This document shows positions 7,930 to 16,174 of a DNA stretch of 49,011 nucleotides, one piece after another. This DNA is from JBOHBN01 sp050698355. GTDB lineage: Bacteria; Actinomycetota; Actinomycetes; Streptosporangiales; WHST01. The stretch's first letter is position 1; each line of letters opens with the position of its first letter. A program made the position numbers and the translations under genes. The notes beneath the pieces are model-generated. The model worked only from the letters and a program-made list of their open reading frames with translations, did not search any database and was not told the origin of the DNA. Where the stretch lies: positions 1-49,011 of the forward strand of contig JBOHBN010000203.1 of NCBI GenBank assembly GCA_050698355.1, given 5' to 3'.

Positions 7930-9162
7930 GTGGAACTGGACCTCGGCCCCGAGATGCTGGACTTCCGCACGGAGATCAGGTCATGGATCACGGATAACGC
8001 ACCACCCGAGCTGAGTGGTCTTGCGGACTGGTACGCGCCACCCATGGGCGGCTCCAACCGGAGCAACGCCGCGGCGGCCATGACGAACCCCGCATACACC
8101 GACTGGGAGAGCCGCCTCGTCGGCGCGCACCTGATCTGCCCGCAGTGGCCCGAGTCGGTGGGCGGAAAGGGCTGGAACAGCGTACACATGGCCGTCTGGG
8201 GCGAGGAGTGCCATCGTGCGGGTGTGCCACGCGTCCTGCGCGGCATGGGCGAGTGGCTCGTGGGCCCGGCGGTCACCGTCCATGGAACAGACGAGCAGCG
8301 CGCTCGTTTGCTGCCGCGGATCATCTCCGGCGAGGATCGGTACTGCCAGGGGTTCTCCGAACCCGAGCATGGCTCCGACCTCGCCGGTGTCGAGACTCGC
8401 GGAACCGTCGATGGTGACCAGGTCATACTCACAGGCCAGAAGGTGTGGACTTCCGGGGCGCAGCAAGCGAACATGATCTTCGTACTCTGCCGGACGGATC
8501 CGGGCGCCCCCAAACATCAGGGTCTGTCCTACGTACTCGTCCCCATGGAGGACAACAACATCGAGATACGCCCACTCGGTCAGATGTCTGGCGCGACTGA
8601 GTTTTTCGAAGACTTCCTGGACGGGGCATGCGCGCCGTTGTTCAACGTGATCGGTGGGCTCGGCAATGGCTGGCGGGTGGCGATGACCACGCTGGGGTTC
8701 GAGCGCGGTGGTCGCACCACGATGCAGCACGTCCCGTACGAGCGAGAGTTCTGGGAACTGGTCGACGCTGCCCGCAAGCACGGCAGGGACGACGATCCCA
8801 GGGTCCGCCAGCAGCTGGCCTGGGCCTACACCCACGTCCAGCTGATGCGCTTCCAGGGACTGCGGGTCATGGCGAGCCTCGCAGAGGGCCAGCAACCGGG
8901 TCCCGAGGCGTCAGTGAACAAGCTGTTCTGGAGCGAGTACCACCGCCGGTTGGGCGAGATCGCGGTGAGCATCATCGGCACCGACGCGCTCGTGCGGCCG
9001 GACGGCGAGGGGTACGCCACCGACAGGTGGCAGGACGTTCTCCTCTCCAGCCGCGGGGGCACGATCTACTCCGGCACGAGCGAGATCCAGCGCAACATCG
9101 TCGCCGAACGGGTGCTCGGCCTACCCAGAGAACCCAGGTCGAACGAGACACGGCGTTCCTAG
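7930..9162 (+). CDS. Acyl-CoA dehydrogenase (first of two)
   Basis: A 410-residue FAD-dependent acyl-CoA dehydrogenase introducing the alpha-beta double bond of an acyl-CoA. Family motifs are CQGFSEPEHGSDLAGVETRG, LTGQKVWTSGAQQA (flavin/substrate loop) and the C-terminal YSGTSEIQRNIVAERVLGLPREP. The GTG at 7930 is preferred over the GTG at 7921 because AGGAGG (7917-7922) overlaps the latter and sits 7 nt before the former. It heads a plus-strand operon. A second, shorter acyl-CoA dehydrogenase lies two genes on, a pairing reminiscent of the heterotetrameric ChsE-type enzymes of steroid side-chain degradation. Whether these two associate is inference. Confidence 0.9.
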   Translation: MELDLGPEMLDFRTEIRSWITDNAPPELSGLADWYAPPMGGSNRSNAAAAMTNPAYTDWESRLVGAHLICPQWPESVGGKGWNSVHMAVWGEECHRAGVPRVLRGMGEWLVGPAVTVHGTDEQRARLLPRIISGEDRYCQGFSEPEHGSDLAGVETRGTVDGDQVILTGQKVWTSGAQQANMIFVLCRTDPGAPKHQGLSYVLVPMEDNNIEIRPLGQMSGATEFFEDFLDGACAPLFNVIGGLGNGWRVAMTTLGFERGGRTTMQHVPYEREFWELVDAARKHGRDDDPRVRQQLAWAYTHVQLMRFQGLRVMASLAEGQQPGPEASVNKLFWSEYHRRLGEIAVSIIGTDALVRPDGEGYATDRWQDVLLSSRGGTIYSGTSEIQRNIVAERVLGLPREPRSNETRRS

Positions 9163-9278
9163 GAGCTGGTGTGGATGGCGCGACTCGAGGGACAGGTTGC
9201 GGTCGCCGGCAACGCAATGGCTACCGCACGCGAGGGCCGACGCGATCCTGAGCCTGCCACTTCGGCCGGAGGCGGCTC

Positions 9279-11570
9279 ATGATGGGCGCAAATGCAGGGG
9301 AGGTACCGACGCGCCCGCTTGGGGCACAGTCAGCCGAACGGCCGGGGCCACAACCGGTGTCCTCCGATCGTCTCGAGAGGCTCTTCTCCCCGCGCAGCAT
9401 CGCGATGGTCGGTGCGTCCGACACCTCGATGTGGGCACGCAACATCTACGCGAGCCTGCAGACTGCGGGCTTCGACGGTACGTTCGTTCCGGTTCACCCG
9501 AAGCACCGCACGGTGTTCGGCATCCCCACAAGGCACAACCTCCGTGATCTGGACGAGCCGGTCGACCTCGCCTTCATCCTTGCTCCTACGCATGCTGTGG
9601 CGAGCGTCGTCGAGGATGCTGCCGCCGCGGGTATCCGTAACGGCGTGGTGCTCGCTTCAGGGTACGGGGAGCAAGGGGCGGAGGGTCGCAAGCTCGAATG
9701 CGACCTCGTCGAGCGCGCCGCCGGGCACGGCATCACGCTGCTCGGGCCGAACGGGTTGGGTTTCATCAACGCGACCACCGGCGCCGCGCCGTACGGGCTG
9801 GTGATCCAACCACCGCTGCTCCCCGGTCCGGTAGGCGTCGTACTGCAAAGCGGCGCCTTGGCCTCGGGGGTGCTCGCATTCGCGCGGGCCAGGGCGATCG
9901 GACTGAGTCTGCTGGTATCCATGGGTAACGAAGCCATGGTGGGCACCACCGACGTCATCGAGTACCTCCTCCAGAACCCCGCGACGAAGGTGATCGCGCT
10001 ATTCCTCGAAGGCATTCGCCAGCCAGAGCGGTTCGCTGCGTCAGCGAAGAAGGCACTCGCGATGGGCAAGCCGATCGTCGCACTCAAGGTGGGCCGCAGC
10101 CCGCGCGGGCAGCGCACCGCCCTCGCTCATACCGGCGCCGTCGCCGGCGACGATGCCGTTGTCGATGCGGCCCTACGCCAACTCGGCGTCATTCGGGTGG
10201 ACAGTCTGGAGGAGCTGCTCGTCACGGCAGGCATGCTTGCCTACAATCCGCCCCTGACCGGCAACCGGATGGGTGTCGTGACGGCCTCGGGAGGCGCCTG
10301 CGACATCATCGCCGATCGGGCGCTCGACGAGGGCGTCACCATCCCCGAGTTCGCACCAGAAACGGTCCGCGCGCTCGAGCGGGTACTCCCCGACTTCGCC
10401 ACGGCGCAGAACCCGCTCGACGTCACCGGGTTCCTGTTGGCAAACCAACGGTCAGAGGTGACGACCACGGTCGAGGAAGCCCTGAATGTGGTTACGCAGG
10501 ACCCGAACATCGACTTCATCTACTATTCGGGTGTCACCCTCCCGGACGTCCCGCCGCCTGAGGAGCTACGACTCCGTACCGAGGAACGCGCCCGGTGGGT
10601 CGGCGGGATGACCAGGTCCTCCCCCGTCCCGATCATCCCGGTCGGCAACACGTGCGTCGACGTTGGCACCTACGCCCGCGAGGTGCTCGACGAGAACGGC
10701 CTGCATGTGCTGGGCGGGATGGAGTTCGGCCTCACCGCGATCGGTCACGCCCTGCGCTGGTATGGGCGAGGCAAGCGGGGAACAACCACGCCACGCCTGC
10801 CCGAGCCCACGCCGTCCCGGCAGGTGGCCGGTGGGTCAGCGATGGTGTGGCCGGAGACCGAGGCCCGGGACCTGCTCGCTGGTGCGGGCGTGCCGCTTGT
10901 CCCCGCGCAGCTTGCCGGCACCGCGGAAGGCGCGGCGAGGGCGGCGACCCGGTTCGGCTTTCCCGTGGCGCTGAAGGTTTGCTCGCGACAGGTCACGCAC
11001 AAGTCCGACGTGCACGGCGTGGCACTCGACCTGACCTCGGCAACGGGGGTGCGCAAGGCGTTCAGCGACATCAGGCGCGCCATGGGTTCGCTGCCGGAGG
11101 CCGAGATCGACGGTGTCCTTGTCGCACCGATGCGTACGGGAGGTATCGAGCTCCTCGTAGGCGTGACGGTCGACCCCACCTTCGGGCCAGTGTTGGCAGT
11201 CGGGCTCGGCGGCGTCTGGGTGGAGGTCATCCGGGACGTGGCGCTGCGGGTTCTCCCGGTACAGCGACCCGAGGTGCTGCGCATGCTCGACGAGCTACGC
11301 GGCGCACCGCTGCTGCGCGGCTTTCGCAGTCACCAGTCTGCCGACCTGGACCGGGTCGCAGATGCCGTGGTTGGGATCAGCGAGGCAGCCCTGTTACTCG
11401 GGACCGACCTTGTCGCCGTCGAGGTCAACCCATTGCTCGTGGACGGAGACATCGTCGAAGCCCTCGACACCCTCGTCATCACGAGGAACGACCGCTACAC
11501 AGCCGAGGGCAGTCGCGTGTGTGCCGTAGCTGCGCAGAACGGAAGGCTGGCAGATGAAGCTCGTATTTAG
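9279..11570 (+). CDS. Acyl-CoA synthetase (ADP-forming), acetate-CoA ligase family
   Basis: A 763-residue fused NDP-forming acyl-CoA synthetase. In order it has a CoA-binding Rossmann domain (LFSPRSIAMVGASDTSMWARN, about 30-120), a succinyl-CoA-ligase-like domain (VGVVLQSGALASGVLAF; the phosphohistidine motif ALAHTGAVAGDDAVVDA), and a C-terminal ATP-grasp domain (WPETEARDLLAGAGVPLVPAQ, then PVALKVCSRQVTHKSDVHGVAL). It would activate a free carboxylic acid with CoA and ATP, giving ADP and phosphate. The ATG at 9279 has GGAGG 6 nt upstream. It overlaps the next gene by 17 bp. The 116 bp before it contain no gene. In this operon it is the only obvious activating enzyme. Confidence 0.9.
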   Translation: MMGANAGEVPTRPLGAQSAERPGPQPVSSDRLERLFSPRSIAMVGASDTSMWARNIYASLQTAGFDGTFVPVHPKHRTVFGIPTRHNLRDLDEPVDLAFILAPTHAVASVVEDAAAAGIRNGVVLASGYGEQGAEGRKLECDLVERAAGHGITLLGPNGLGFINATTGAAPYGLVIQPPLLPGPVGVVLQSGALASGVLAFARARAIGLSLLVSMGNEAMVGTTDVIEYLLQNPATKVIALFLEGIRQPERFAASAKKALAMGKPIVALKVGRSPRGQRTALAHTGAVAGDDAVVDAALRQLGVIRVDSLEELLVTAGMLAYNPPLTGNRMGVVTASGGACDIIADRALDEGVTIPEFAPETVRALERVLPDFATAQNPLDVTGFLLANQRSEVTTTVEEALNVVTQDPNIDFIYYSGVTLPDVPPPEELRLRTEERARWVGGMTRSSPVPIIPVGNTCVDVGTYAREVLDENGLHVLGGMEFGLTAIGHALRWYGRGKRGTTTPRLPEPTPSRQVAGGSAMVWPETEARDLLAGAGVPLVPAQLAGTAEGAARAATRFGFPVALKVCSRQVTHKSDVHGVALDLTSATGVRKAFSDIRRAMGSLPEAEIDGVLVAPMRTGGIELLVGVTVDPTFGPVLAVGLGGVWVEVIRDVALRVLPVQRPEVLRMLDELRGAPLLRGFRSHQSADLDRVADAVVGISEAALLLGTDLVAVEVNPLLVDGDIVEALDTLVITRNDRYTAEGSRVCAVAAQNGRLADEARI

Positions 11571-12669
11571 CCGGGAGCAGGAGGAGCTGCGGGCGACCGT
11601 GCGCCGCTTCCTGGACGACAAGACACCGAGCACTGAGGTCCGGCGGTTGATGGCGACGGACGAGGGCTACGACCCGGCCGTGTGGTCGCAACTCGCCGAT
11701 CAGCTCGGGCTGCAGGCTCTCGTGATCCCGGAGGAGTACGGGGGAGCTGGCTTCAGCTACGTCGAGATGATCCTCGTTCTCGAGGAGATGGGCCGTGCAT
11801 TGCTGTGCGCACCGTACTTCTCCACCGTGGTGTTGGCCGCAAACATCTTGCTTGTGTCCGCCGACGACGACGCGAAGAAGGCCTACCTGCCCGGCATCGC
11901 GTCCGGCGAGACGATCGCGACCCTCGCGTACTCCGAGGATAACGGCCGGCCGGATGAGGGTGGCATCATGCTCGCGGCCGAACCATCGAGTGCGGGGTGG
12001 ACACTGAACGGGCACAAGTCGTTCGTGCTCGACGGGCACATTGCAAACCTGTTGCTCGTGGTTGCACGAACGCCTACCGGGCTCTCGCTGTTCGCCGTGG
12101 ACGGTGCCGCCCGGAACATGTCGCGGACCCTGCTGCCCTCGCTTGACCAGACCCGCAAGCTCGCGCACATCGAGTTCAACGACACGCCAGCCAGGCTCGT
12201 CGACGCCAACGGCTCGGCGGGCCAGGCCCTGTCCACGACGCTTGACCTGGCTGCCGTCGCACTTGCCGCCGAGCAGGTCGGTGGGGCCCAGCGATGCCTG
12301 GACATGAGCGTTGAGTACGCAAAGCTCCGCCATCAGTTCGGTCGGCCGATCGGCAGCTTCCAGGCCATCAAGCACAAGTGTGCCGACATGCTGCTCGAGG
12401 TGGAGTCGGCACGATCGGCGGCCTACTACGGCGGCTGGGCCGCGGCTGAGGGATTGGGGGAGCTGCCCGTCGTCGCGAGTGTGGCCAAGGCGTACTGCTC
12501 TGAGGCCTACTCCCACGCCGCGGCGGAGAGTATCCAGATCCATGGCGGCATCGGCTTTACCTGGGAGCACGACGCCCACCTGTACTTCAAGCGAGCGAAG
12601 TCTTCGGAGTTGCTCTTCGGCGATCCGGTATACCACCGCGAGCAGCTCGCGCAGCGTATAGCCATCTGA
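11554..12669 (+). CDS. Acyl-CoA dehydrogenase (second of two)
   Basis: A 371-residue acyl-CoA dehydrogenase of the shorter, divergent type often paired with a longer partner. It begins MKLVFSREQEELRATVRRFLDDK. It has VIPEEYGGAGFSYVEMILVLEEMGRAL in the N-terminal helical domain and FGRPIGSFQAIKHKCADMLLEVESARSAAYY and IQIHGGIGFTWEHDAHLYFKRAKSSELLFG in the C-terminal domain. The TSEIQ-type C-terminal motif is absent, as in the non-catalytic-type partner subunits. GGAAGG lies 8 nt before the ATG. It overlaps the CoA-synthetase gene by 17 bp, implying translational coupling. Confidence 0.9.
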   Translation: MKLVFSREQEELRATVRRFLDDKTPSTEVRRLMATDEGYDPAVWSQLADQLGLQALVIPEEYGGAGFSYVEMILVLEEMGRALLCAPYFSTVVLAANILLVSADDDAKKAYLPGIASGETIATLAYSEDNGRPDEGGIMLAAEPSSAGWTLNGHKSFVLDGHIANLLLVVARTPTGLSLFAVDGAARNMSRTLLPSLDQTRKLAHIEFNDTPARLVDANGSAGQALSTTLDLAAVALAAEQVGGAQRCLDMSVEYAKLRHQFGRPIGSFQAIKHKCADMLLEVESARSAAYYGGWAAAEGLGELPVVASVAKAYCSEAYSHAAAESIQIHGGIGFTWEHDAHLYFKRAKSSELLFGDPVYHREQLAQRIAI

Positions 12670-12708
12670 CCGTCGTCACCGACGGCGGGCGGCGCAGGAA
12701 GAAGGGTC

Positions 12709-13560
12709 ATGACACTGGATCACAGCCTCGTCGGTTTGGAGAGCGAGCCTGCAGAGCGGTCCTGGACGTCGACCGACGCCCTGCTCTACGCCTTGGGGGT
12801 CGGCGCGGGGCTCGACGATCCGCTGCGAGAGCTGGAGTTCACCACGGAGAACTCCGAGGGCAACGACCAGCAGGTGCTGCCCACCTTCGGAGTGCTGCTG
12901 TCACAGGGCGGCCGACGTGTCCGGCTCGGCGATTTCGACCCGGCGATGCTGGTACAGGCCGAGCAGGCGGTAACGCTGCATCGACCGTTGCCTGTCGAAG
13001 GCACGGCTCGCACCACCTCGACGGTGACCGGTATGTACGACAAGGGCAGCGGTGCGCTGGTCGTCATCGAGGCTGTCGTAATCGACGCTGCGACGCGGGA
13101 CCCACTGGTGACGACGCGTTCGTCGATGTTCATCCGCGGGGAGGGGGGCTTCGGTGGCGGCCGTGGCAGCGCCCCATCGTGGCAGCGGCCCGATCGCCCA
13201 CCCGACCATCGAGCGACCTACGAGACCCATCCCGAACAGGCACTGCTGTACCGGCTCTCCGGAGACCGCAACCCGCTGCACGCCGACCCGAAGTTCGCGG
13301 CGCGCGGCGGGTTCGCGCGGCCGATCCTGCATGGGTTGTGTACGTACGGGTTCACCGGTCGGGCACTGCTGCACACCCTGTGCGGTTCTGACCCGGCACG
13401 TTTCCGTTCGATGGATGGCCGGTTCAGCGCACCCGTCACCCCGGGCGACGTGCTCACCGTATCCCTCTGGGTCGACGGCGGCACCGCCCTGTACCAGACC
13501 GCCAGGGACGACGGCACGGTGGTGATCGACCGCGGTCGGTTTGACTTCACCCCGGCGTAG
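12709..13560 (+). CDS. MaoC-family double hot-dog enoyl-CoA hydratase
   Basis: A 283-residue double hot-dog protein. The C-terminal half carries the hydratase-2 motif YRLSGDRNPLHADPKFAARGGFARPILHGL (about 183-212) with its catalytic Asp and His. The N-terminal half (about 1-140) is the degenerate hot-dog that shapes the acyl pocket. It would add water to the trans-2-enoyl-CoA made by the dehydrogenases. It resembles the stand-alone hydratase-2 enzymes of actinobacterial steroid and fatty acid catabolism. A ribosome binding site (AGGAAGAAGG) precedes the ATG at 12709. It follows the second acyl-CoA dehydrogenase by 39 bp. Confidence 0.9.
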   Translation: MTLDHSLVGLESEPAERSWTSTDALLYALGVGAGLDDPLRELEFTTENSEGNDQQVLPTFGVLLSQGGRRVRLGDFDPAMLVQAEQAVTLHRPLPVEGTARTTSTVTGMYDKGSGALVVIEAVVIDAATRDPLVTTRSSMFIRGEGGFGGGRGSAPSWQRPDRPPDHRATYETHPEQALLYRLSGDRNPLHADPKFAARGGFARPILHGLCTYGFTGRALLHTLCGSDPARFRSMDGRFSAPVTPGDVLTVSLWVDGGTALYQTARDDGTVVIDRGRFDFTPA

Positions 13561-13573
13561 GGAGGCGAGGCAG

Positions 13574-14407
13574 GTGGGTTGGTTGGACGGCAAGGTCGCG
13601 GTGGTGACGGGCGCGAGTCGCGGCATCGGTGCCGGGATCGCGCGGCTCTTCGGGCGGGAAGGGGCACGCGTAGCGGCGGTGGCCCGTACCGCCGAGCCTC
13701 TCGAGGGACGGCTGCCGGGCAGCCTGTCCGACACGGTCGGAGCGATCCGCGAGGCTGGCGGTGATGCGGCAGCGATCCCCGCGGACCTGTCCATCCCCGC
13801 GGAAAGGGCCAGGCTCGTCGCAGAGGCGGAACAACGACTCGGCCCGATTGACATCCTGGTGAACAACGCCGCGGTCACGTACTTCACGCCCGTCGCTGAG
13901 TTTCGTCCACGCCGGTTCGACCTGATGCTCGAGGTGCAGGTGCGAGCCCCGTTCCAGCTCGCACAGTTGGTGTTACCCGGCATGCGGGCACGCGAGCGGG
14001 GGTGGATCGTGAACATCTCCTCGGTCGCCGCCCGCCATCCGTCGATCCCACCCCGCGGCAGGTCGGCGAGCGGGGCGGGCACGGTGTACGGCACGTGCAA
14101 GGCGGCGGTCGAGCGATTCTCGACGGGGCTCGCTGCCGAGGTGTACGCCGACGGGATCGCGGTCAACGCGCTCTCGCCCACCAAGGTCGTGGCCACGCCG
14201 GGCACCGTGTTCCACGGCCTCACCAGTGCGGACGACCCCGACGCGGAACCGCCGACCGTGATGGCGGCCGCCGCGCTCGCCCTGTGTTCCGGCGATCCCC
14301 GGGCCCTGACCGGACGGATCGCCTACTCCCAAGATCTGCTCGAGGAGCTCGGACTACCGGTACCGGTCGATAAGGATTCGCCGGCTGCGCGTACCACTGC
14401 CGGTTGA
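13574..14407 (+). CDS. SDR-family oxidoreductase
   Basis: A 277-residue short-chain dehydrogenase with TGASRGIG (about 11-18), NNAAV, and the catalytic residues in VNISSVAARH and VYGTCKAAVERF. An extra loop (PSIPPRGRSASGAGT) separates the serine from the tyrosine. It would oxidise a hydroxyl on the CoA-bound intermediate with NAD(P). The GTG at 13574 (MGWLDGKVAVVTG) is preferred because GGAGG lies 8 nt upstream and the domain starts at once; a longer reading from 13541 overlaps the MaoC gene. It lies 13 bp after the hydratase stop, in the same operon. Confidence 0.88.
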   Translation: MGWLDGKVAVVTGASRGIGAGIARLFGREGARVAAVARTAEPLEGRLPGSLSDTVGAIREAGGDAAAIPADLSIPAERARLVAEAEQRLGPIDILVNNAAVTYFTPVAEFRPRRFDLMLEVQVRAPFQLAQLVLPGMRARERGWIVNISSVAARHPSIPPRGRSASGAGTVYGTCKAAVERFSTGLAAEVYADGIAVNALSPTKVVATPGTVFHGLTSADDPDAEPPTVMAAAALALCSGDPRALTGRIAYSQDLLEELGLPVPVDKDSPAARTTAG

Positions 14408-14431
14408 ACGGCCGGACGATCGGAGGTGTCG

Positions 14432-14863
14432 ATGACAGCCAAGGCAGTCCCGGTGCCCACACCGGAGACGCAGCGATTCTGGGACGGCACGCGCGACGAC
14501 GAGCTGTGGATTCAACGGTGCGATTCCTGCGGGTCGGCGTACTTCTATCCACGCCCATCCTGCCCGCGGTGCGGCAGCGAGGACGTGGCGTGGATGCGGG
14601 CCAGTGGCCGTGCCCGGCTGTACTCCTACGTGATCAGCTACCTGCCGGCGCCGGGCTTCGAAGACGACGTGCCGTACGTCATCGCGATCGTGGAGCTGGT
14701 GGAGGGTCCACGGATGATGACCAACATCGTGGGGGTCGATCCCGACCCGGACAGGCTCGTGCTCGACATGCCGCTGCGGGTGAGGTTCACGCAGCGCGGT
14801 GAGGTGTCGTTGCCAATGTTCGCACCTGCCGCGGAGAACCAGGGGAAGCAGGAGGCGTCATGA
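14432..14863 (+). CDS. DUF35-type Zn-ribbon/OB-fold protein, thiolase partner
   Basis: A 143-residue protein with an N-terminal rubredoxin-like zinc ribbon (CDSCGSAYFYPRPSCPRCGS) followed by an OB-fold (about 60-125: LYSYVISYLPAPGFEDDVPYVIAIVEL). This is the ChsH2-C/DUF35 family, which forms complexes with thiolase-like enzymes, including the retro-aldolases of steroid side-chain degradation. The ATG at 14432 is preferred to the GTG at 14426, which overlaps the GGAGG (14422-14426). Its stop overlaps the next start in ATGA, so the two proteins are probably made in equal amount. Confidence 0.9.
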   Translation: MTAKAVPVPTPETQRFWDGTRDDELWIQRCDSCGSAYFYPRPSCPRCGSEDVAWMRASGRARLYSYVISYLPAPGFEDDVPYVIAIVELVEGPRMMTNIVGVDPDPDRLVLDMPLRVRFTQRGEVSLPMFAPAAENQGKQEAS

Positions 14864-16002
14864 GGCCAGGATCCGTCGCGATCGTCGGCGCGGCTGAGAC
14901 CGACGCCCTGGGCACGCTTCCCGGCATCTCCGCCATCGAGCTGCACGCTGAAGCAGCGCGCAACGCGCTGGCCGACTGCAAACTCTCACCCCGCGACATC
15001 GACGGGGTGGCGACCGCGGGGCTGTCGCCGATCGATATCGCCCATTACCTAGGGGTCACTCCGGGCTGGATCGACTCCACCAGCATCGGTGGTTGCTCGT
15101 TCATGGCGCACGTACGGCATGCAGCTGCCGCGATCACCGCGGGAATGGCGAGCACGGTGCTCGTCACCCACGGCCAGTCCGGACGGTCGCGGGTCGGCGA
15201 ACCCCGCCACGGTGGCAGCCCGGCCGGCCTCCGTGGGCAGTTCGAGGCGCCCTACGGGGTTTCCGGGCCACCGACGATGTTCACCCTTCCCGTGCTGCGG
15301 TACATGAAGACCTACGGACTCACCCACGAGCAGCTCGCCTCGGTTGCGGTGGCGCAGCGCAAGTGGGCGCACGGCAACCCGCGGGCAAAGATGCGTGATC
15401 TGGTGACCGTCGCGGATGTCCTTGCGTCGCGGCTCATCGCCTACCCGTTCCACCTATTCGAGTGCTGCCTGGTCACCGACGGTGGTGGGGCGCTGGTACT
15501 GATGGCCGCTGACCGGGCCGCCGATGTCCCCACCGTTCCGGTGTTCGTGCTCGGCACGGGGGAGGCGTGCGAGGCCCCGCTGGTGTCGCAGATGGAGGAC
15601 GCCACGACATCCAAGGCATTCCGGCTCTCCTCGGCTCAGGCCTTCGGTGAGGCCGGAATCGGACCGAACGACGTCGACCACCTCATGATCTACGACGCGT
15701 TCGCCCACCTGCCCATCTACGGCCTGGAGGATCTCGGCTTCGTCGGCCGTGGCGAGGCCGGCGCGTTCATTGCCGACGGCAACACCGAGCCCGGCGGATC
15801 CCTGCCGATGAACACCAACGGTGGCGGGCTGTCCTACACCCATACCGGCATGTACGGCATGTTCGCCATCCAGGAGTCGGTGCGTCAGCTCCGCGGCCAG
15901 GCCGTCGCACAGGTCCCCGACGTCACGGTCAGCTTCGCCCAAGGTATCGGGGGCATGTTCACCGCCGCGGCATCGCTGGTACTCGCCAACTCCTTACCGT
16001 AG
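14860..16002 (+). CDS. Thiolase-like protein (lipid-transfer/SCP-x or Ltp type)
   Basis: A 380-residue thiolase-fold protein of the DUF35-associated group (non-specific lipid-transfer protein/SCP-x thiolase/Ltp2). It starts SVAIVGAAETDALG and has a GGCSFMAHVRHAAAAI segment where the active-site cysteine lies in true thiolases. The C-terminal motif reads NTNGGGLSYTHTGMYGM in place of the canonical GHP. Such proteins act either as thiolases or, with DUF35, as retro-aldolases cleaving a beta-hydroxyacyl-CoA. The second reading fits the set of genes here, but activity cannot be decided from sequence. It is coupled by ATGA to the DUF35 gene. Confidence 0.85.
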   Translation: MRPGSVAIVGAAETDALGTLPGISAIELHAEAARNALADCKLSPRDIDGVATAGLSPIDIAHYLGVTPGWIDSTSIGGCSFMAHVRHAAAAITAGMASTVLVTHGQSGRSRVGEPRHGGSPAGLRGQFEAPYGVSGPPTMFTLPVLRYMKTYGLTHEQLASVAVAQRKWAHGNPRAKMRDLVTVADVLASRLIAYPFHLFECCLVTDGGGALVLMAADRAADVPTVPVFVLGTGEACEAPLVSQMEDATTSKAFRLSSAQAFGEAGIGPNDVDHLMIYDAFAHLPIYGLEDLGFVGRGEAGAFIADGNTEPGGSLPMNTNGGGLSYTHTGMYGMFAIQESVRQLRGQAVAQVPDVTVSFAQGIGGMFTAAASLVLANSLP

Positions 16003-16106
16003 GTTGGTTGCGGCGATGGTAAAGGAAATTGTGCCCGTACCACTGTAAAGTGAATAATGACTGCGGTCGTAGTTGATAACCTCTTGACCACGCCTCACTT
16101 ACATGA

Positions 16107-16122
16107 TGTTCTCATCAGAACA
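16107..16122. promoter_or_regulatory. Operator-like palindrome before MFS gene (TGTTCT-N4-AGAACA)
   Basis: Perfect 6-bp arms TGTTCT (16107-16112) and AGAACA (16117-16122) lie in the 172-bp gap before the transporter, about 53 bp before its ATG. A TTGACC hexamer (16084-16089) is upstream. The AGAAC half-sites recall sites 1-3 but point the other way and the spacer is 4 bp, so a different protein may bind. Confidence 0.4.
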
Positions 16123-16174
16123 GCATTATGTGCACAGCCGATCATGCCGCCGCCAAAAGGCGAGGTGAGCACGC

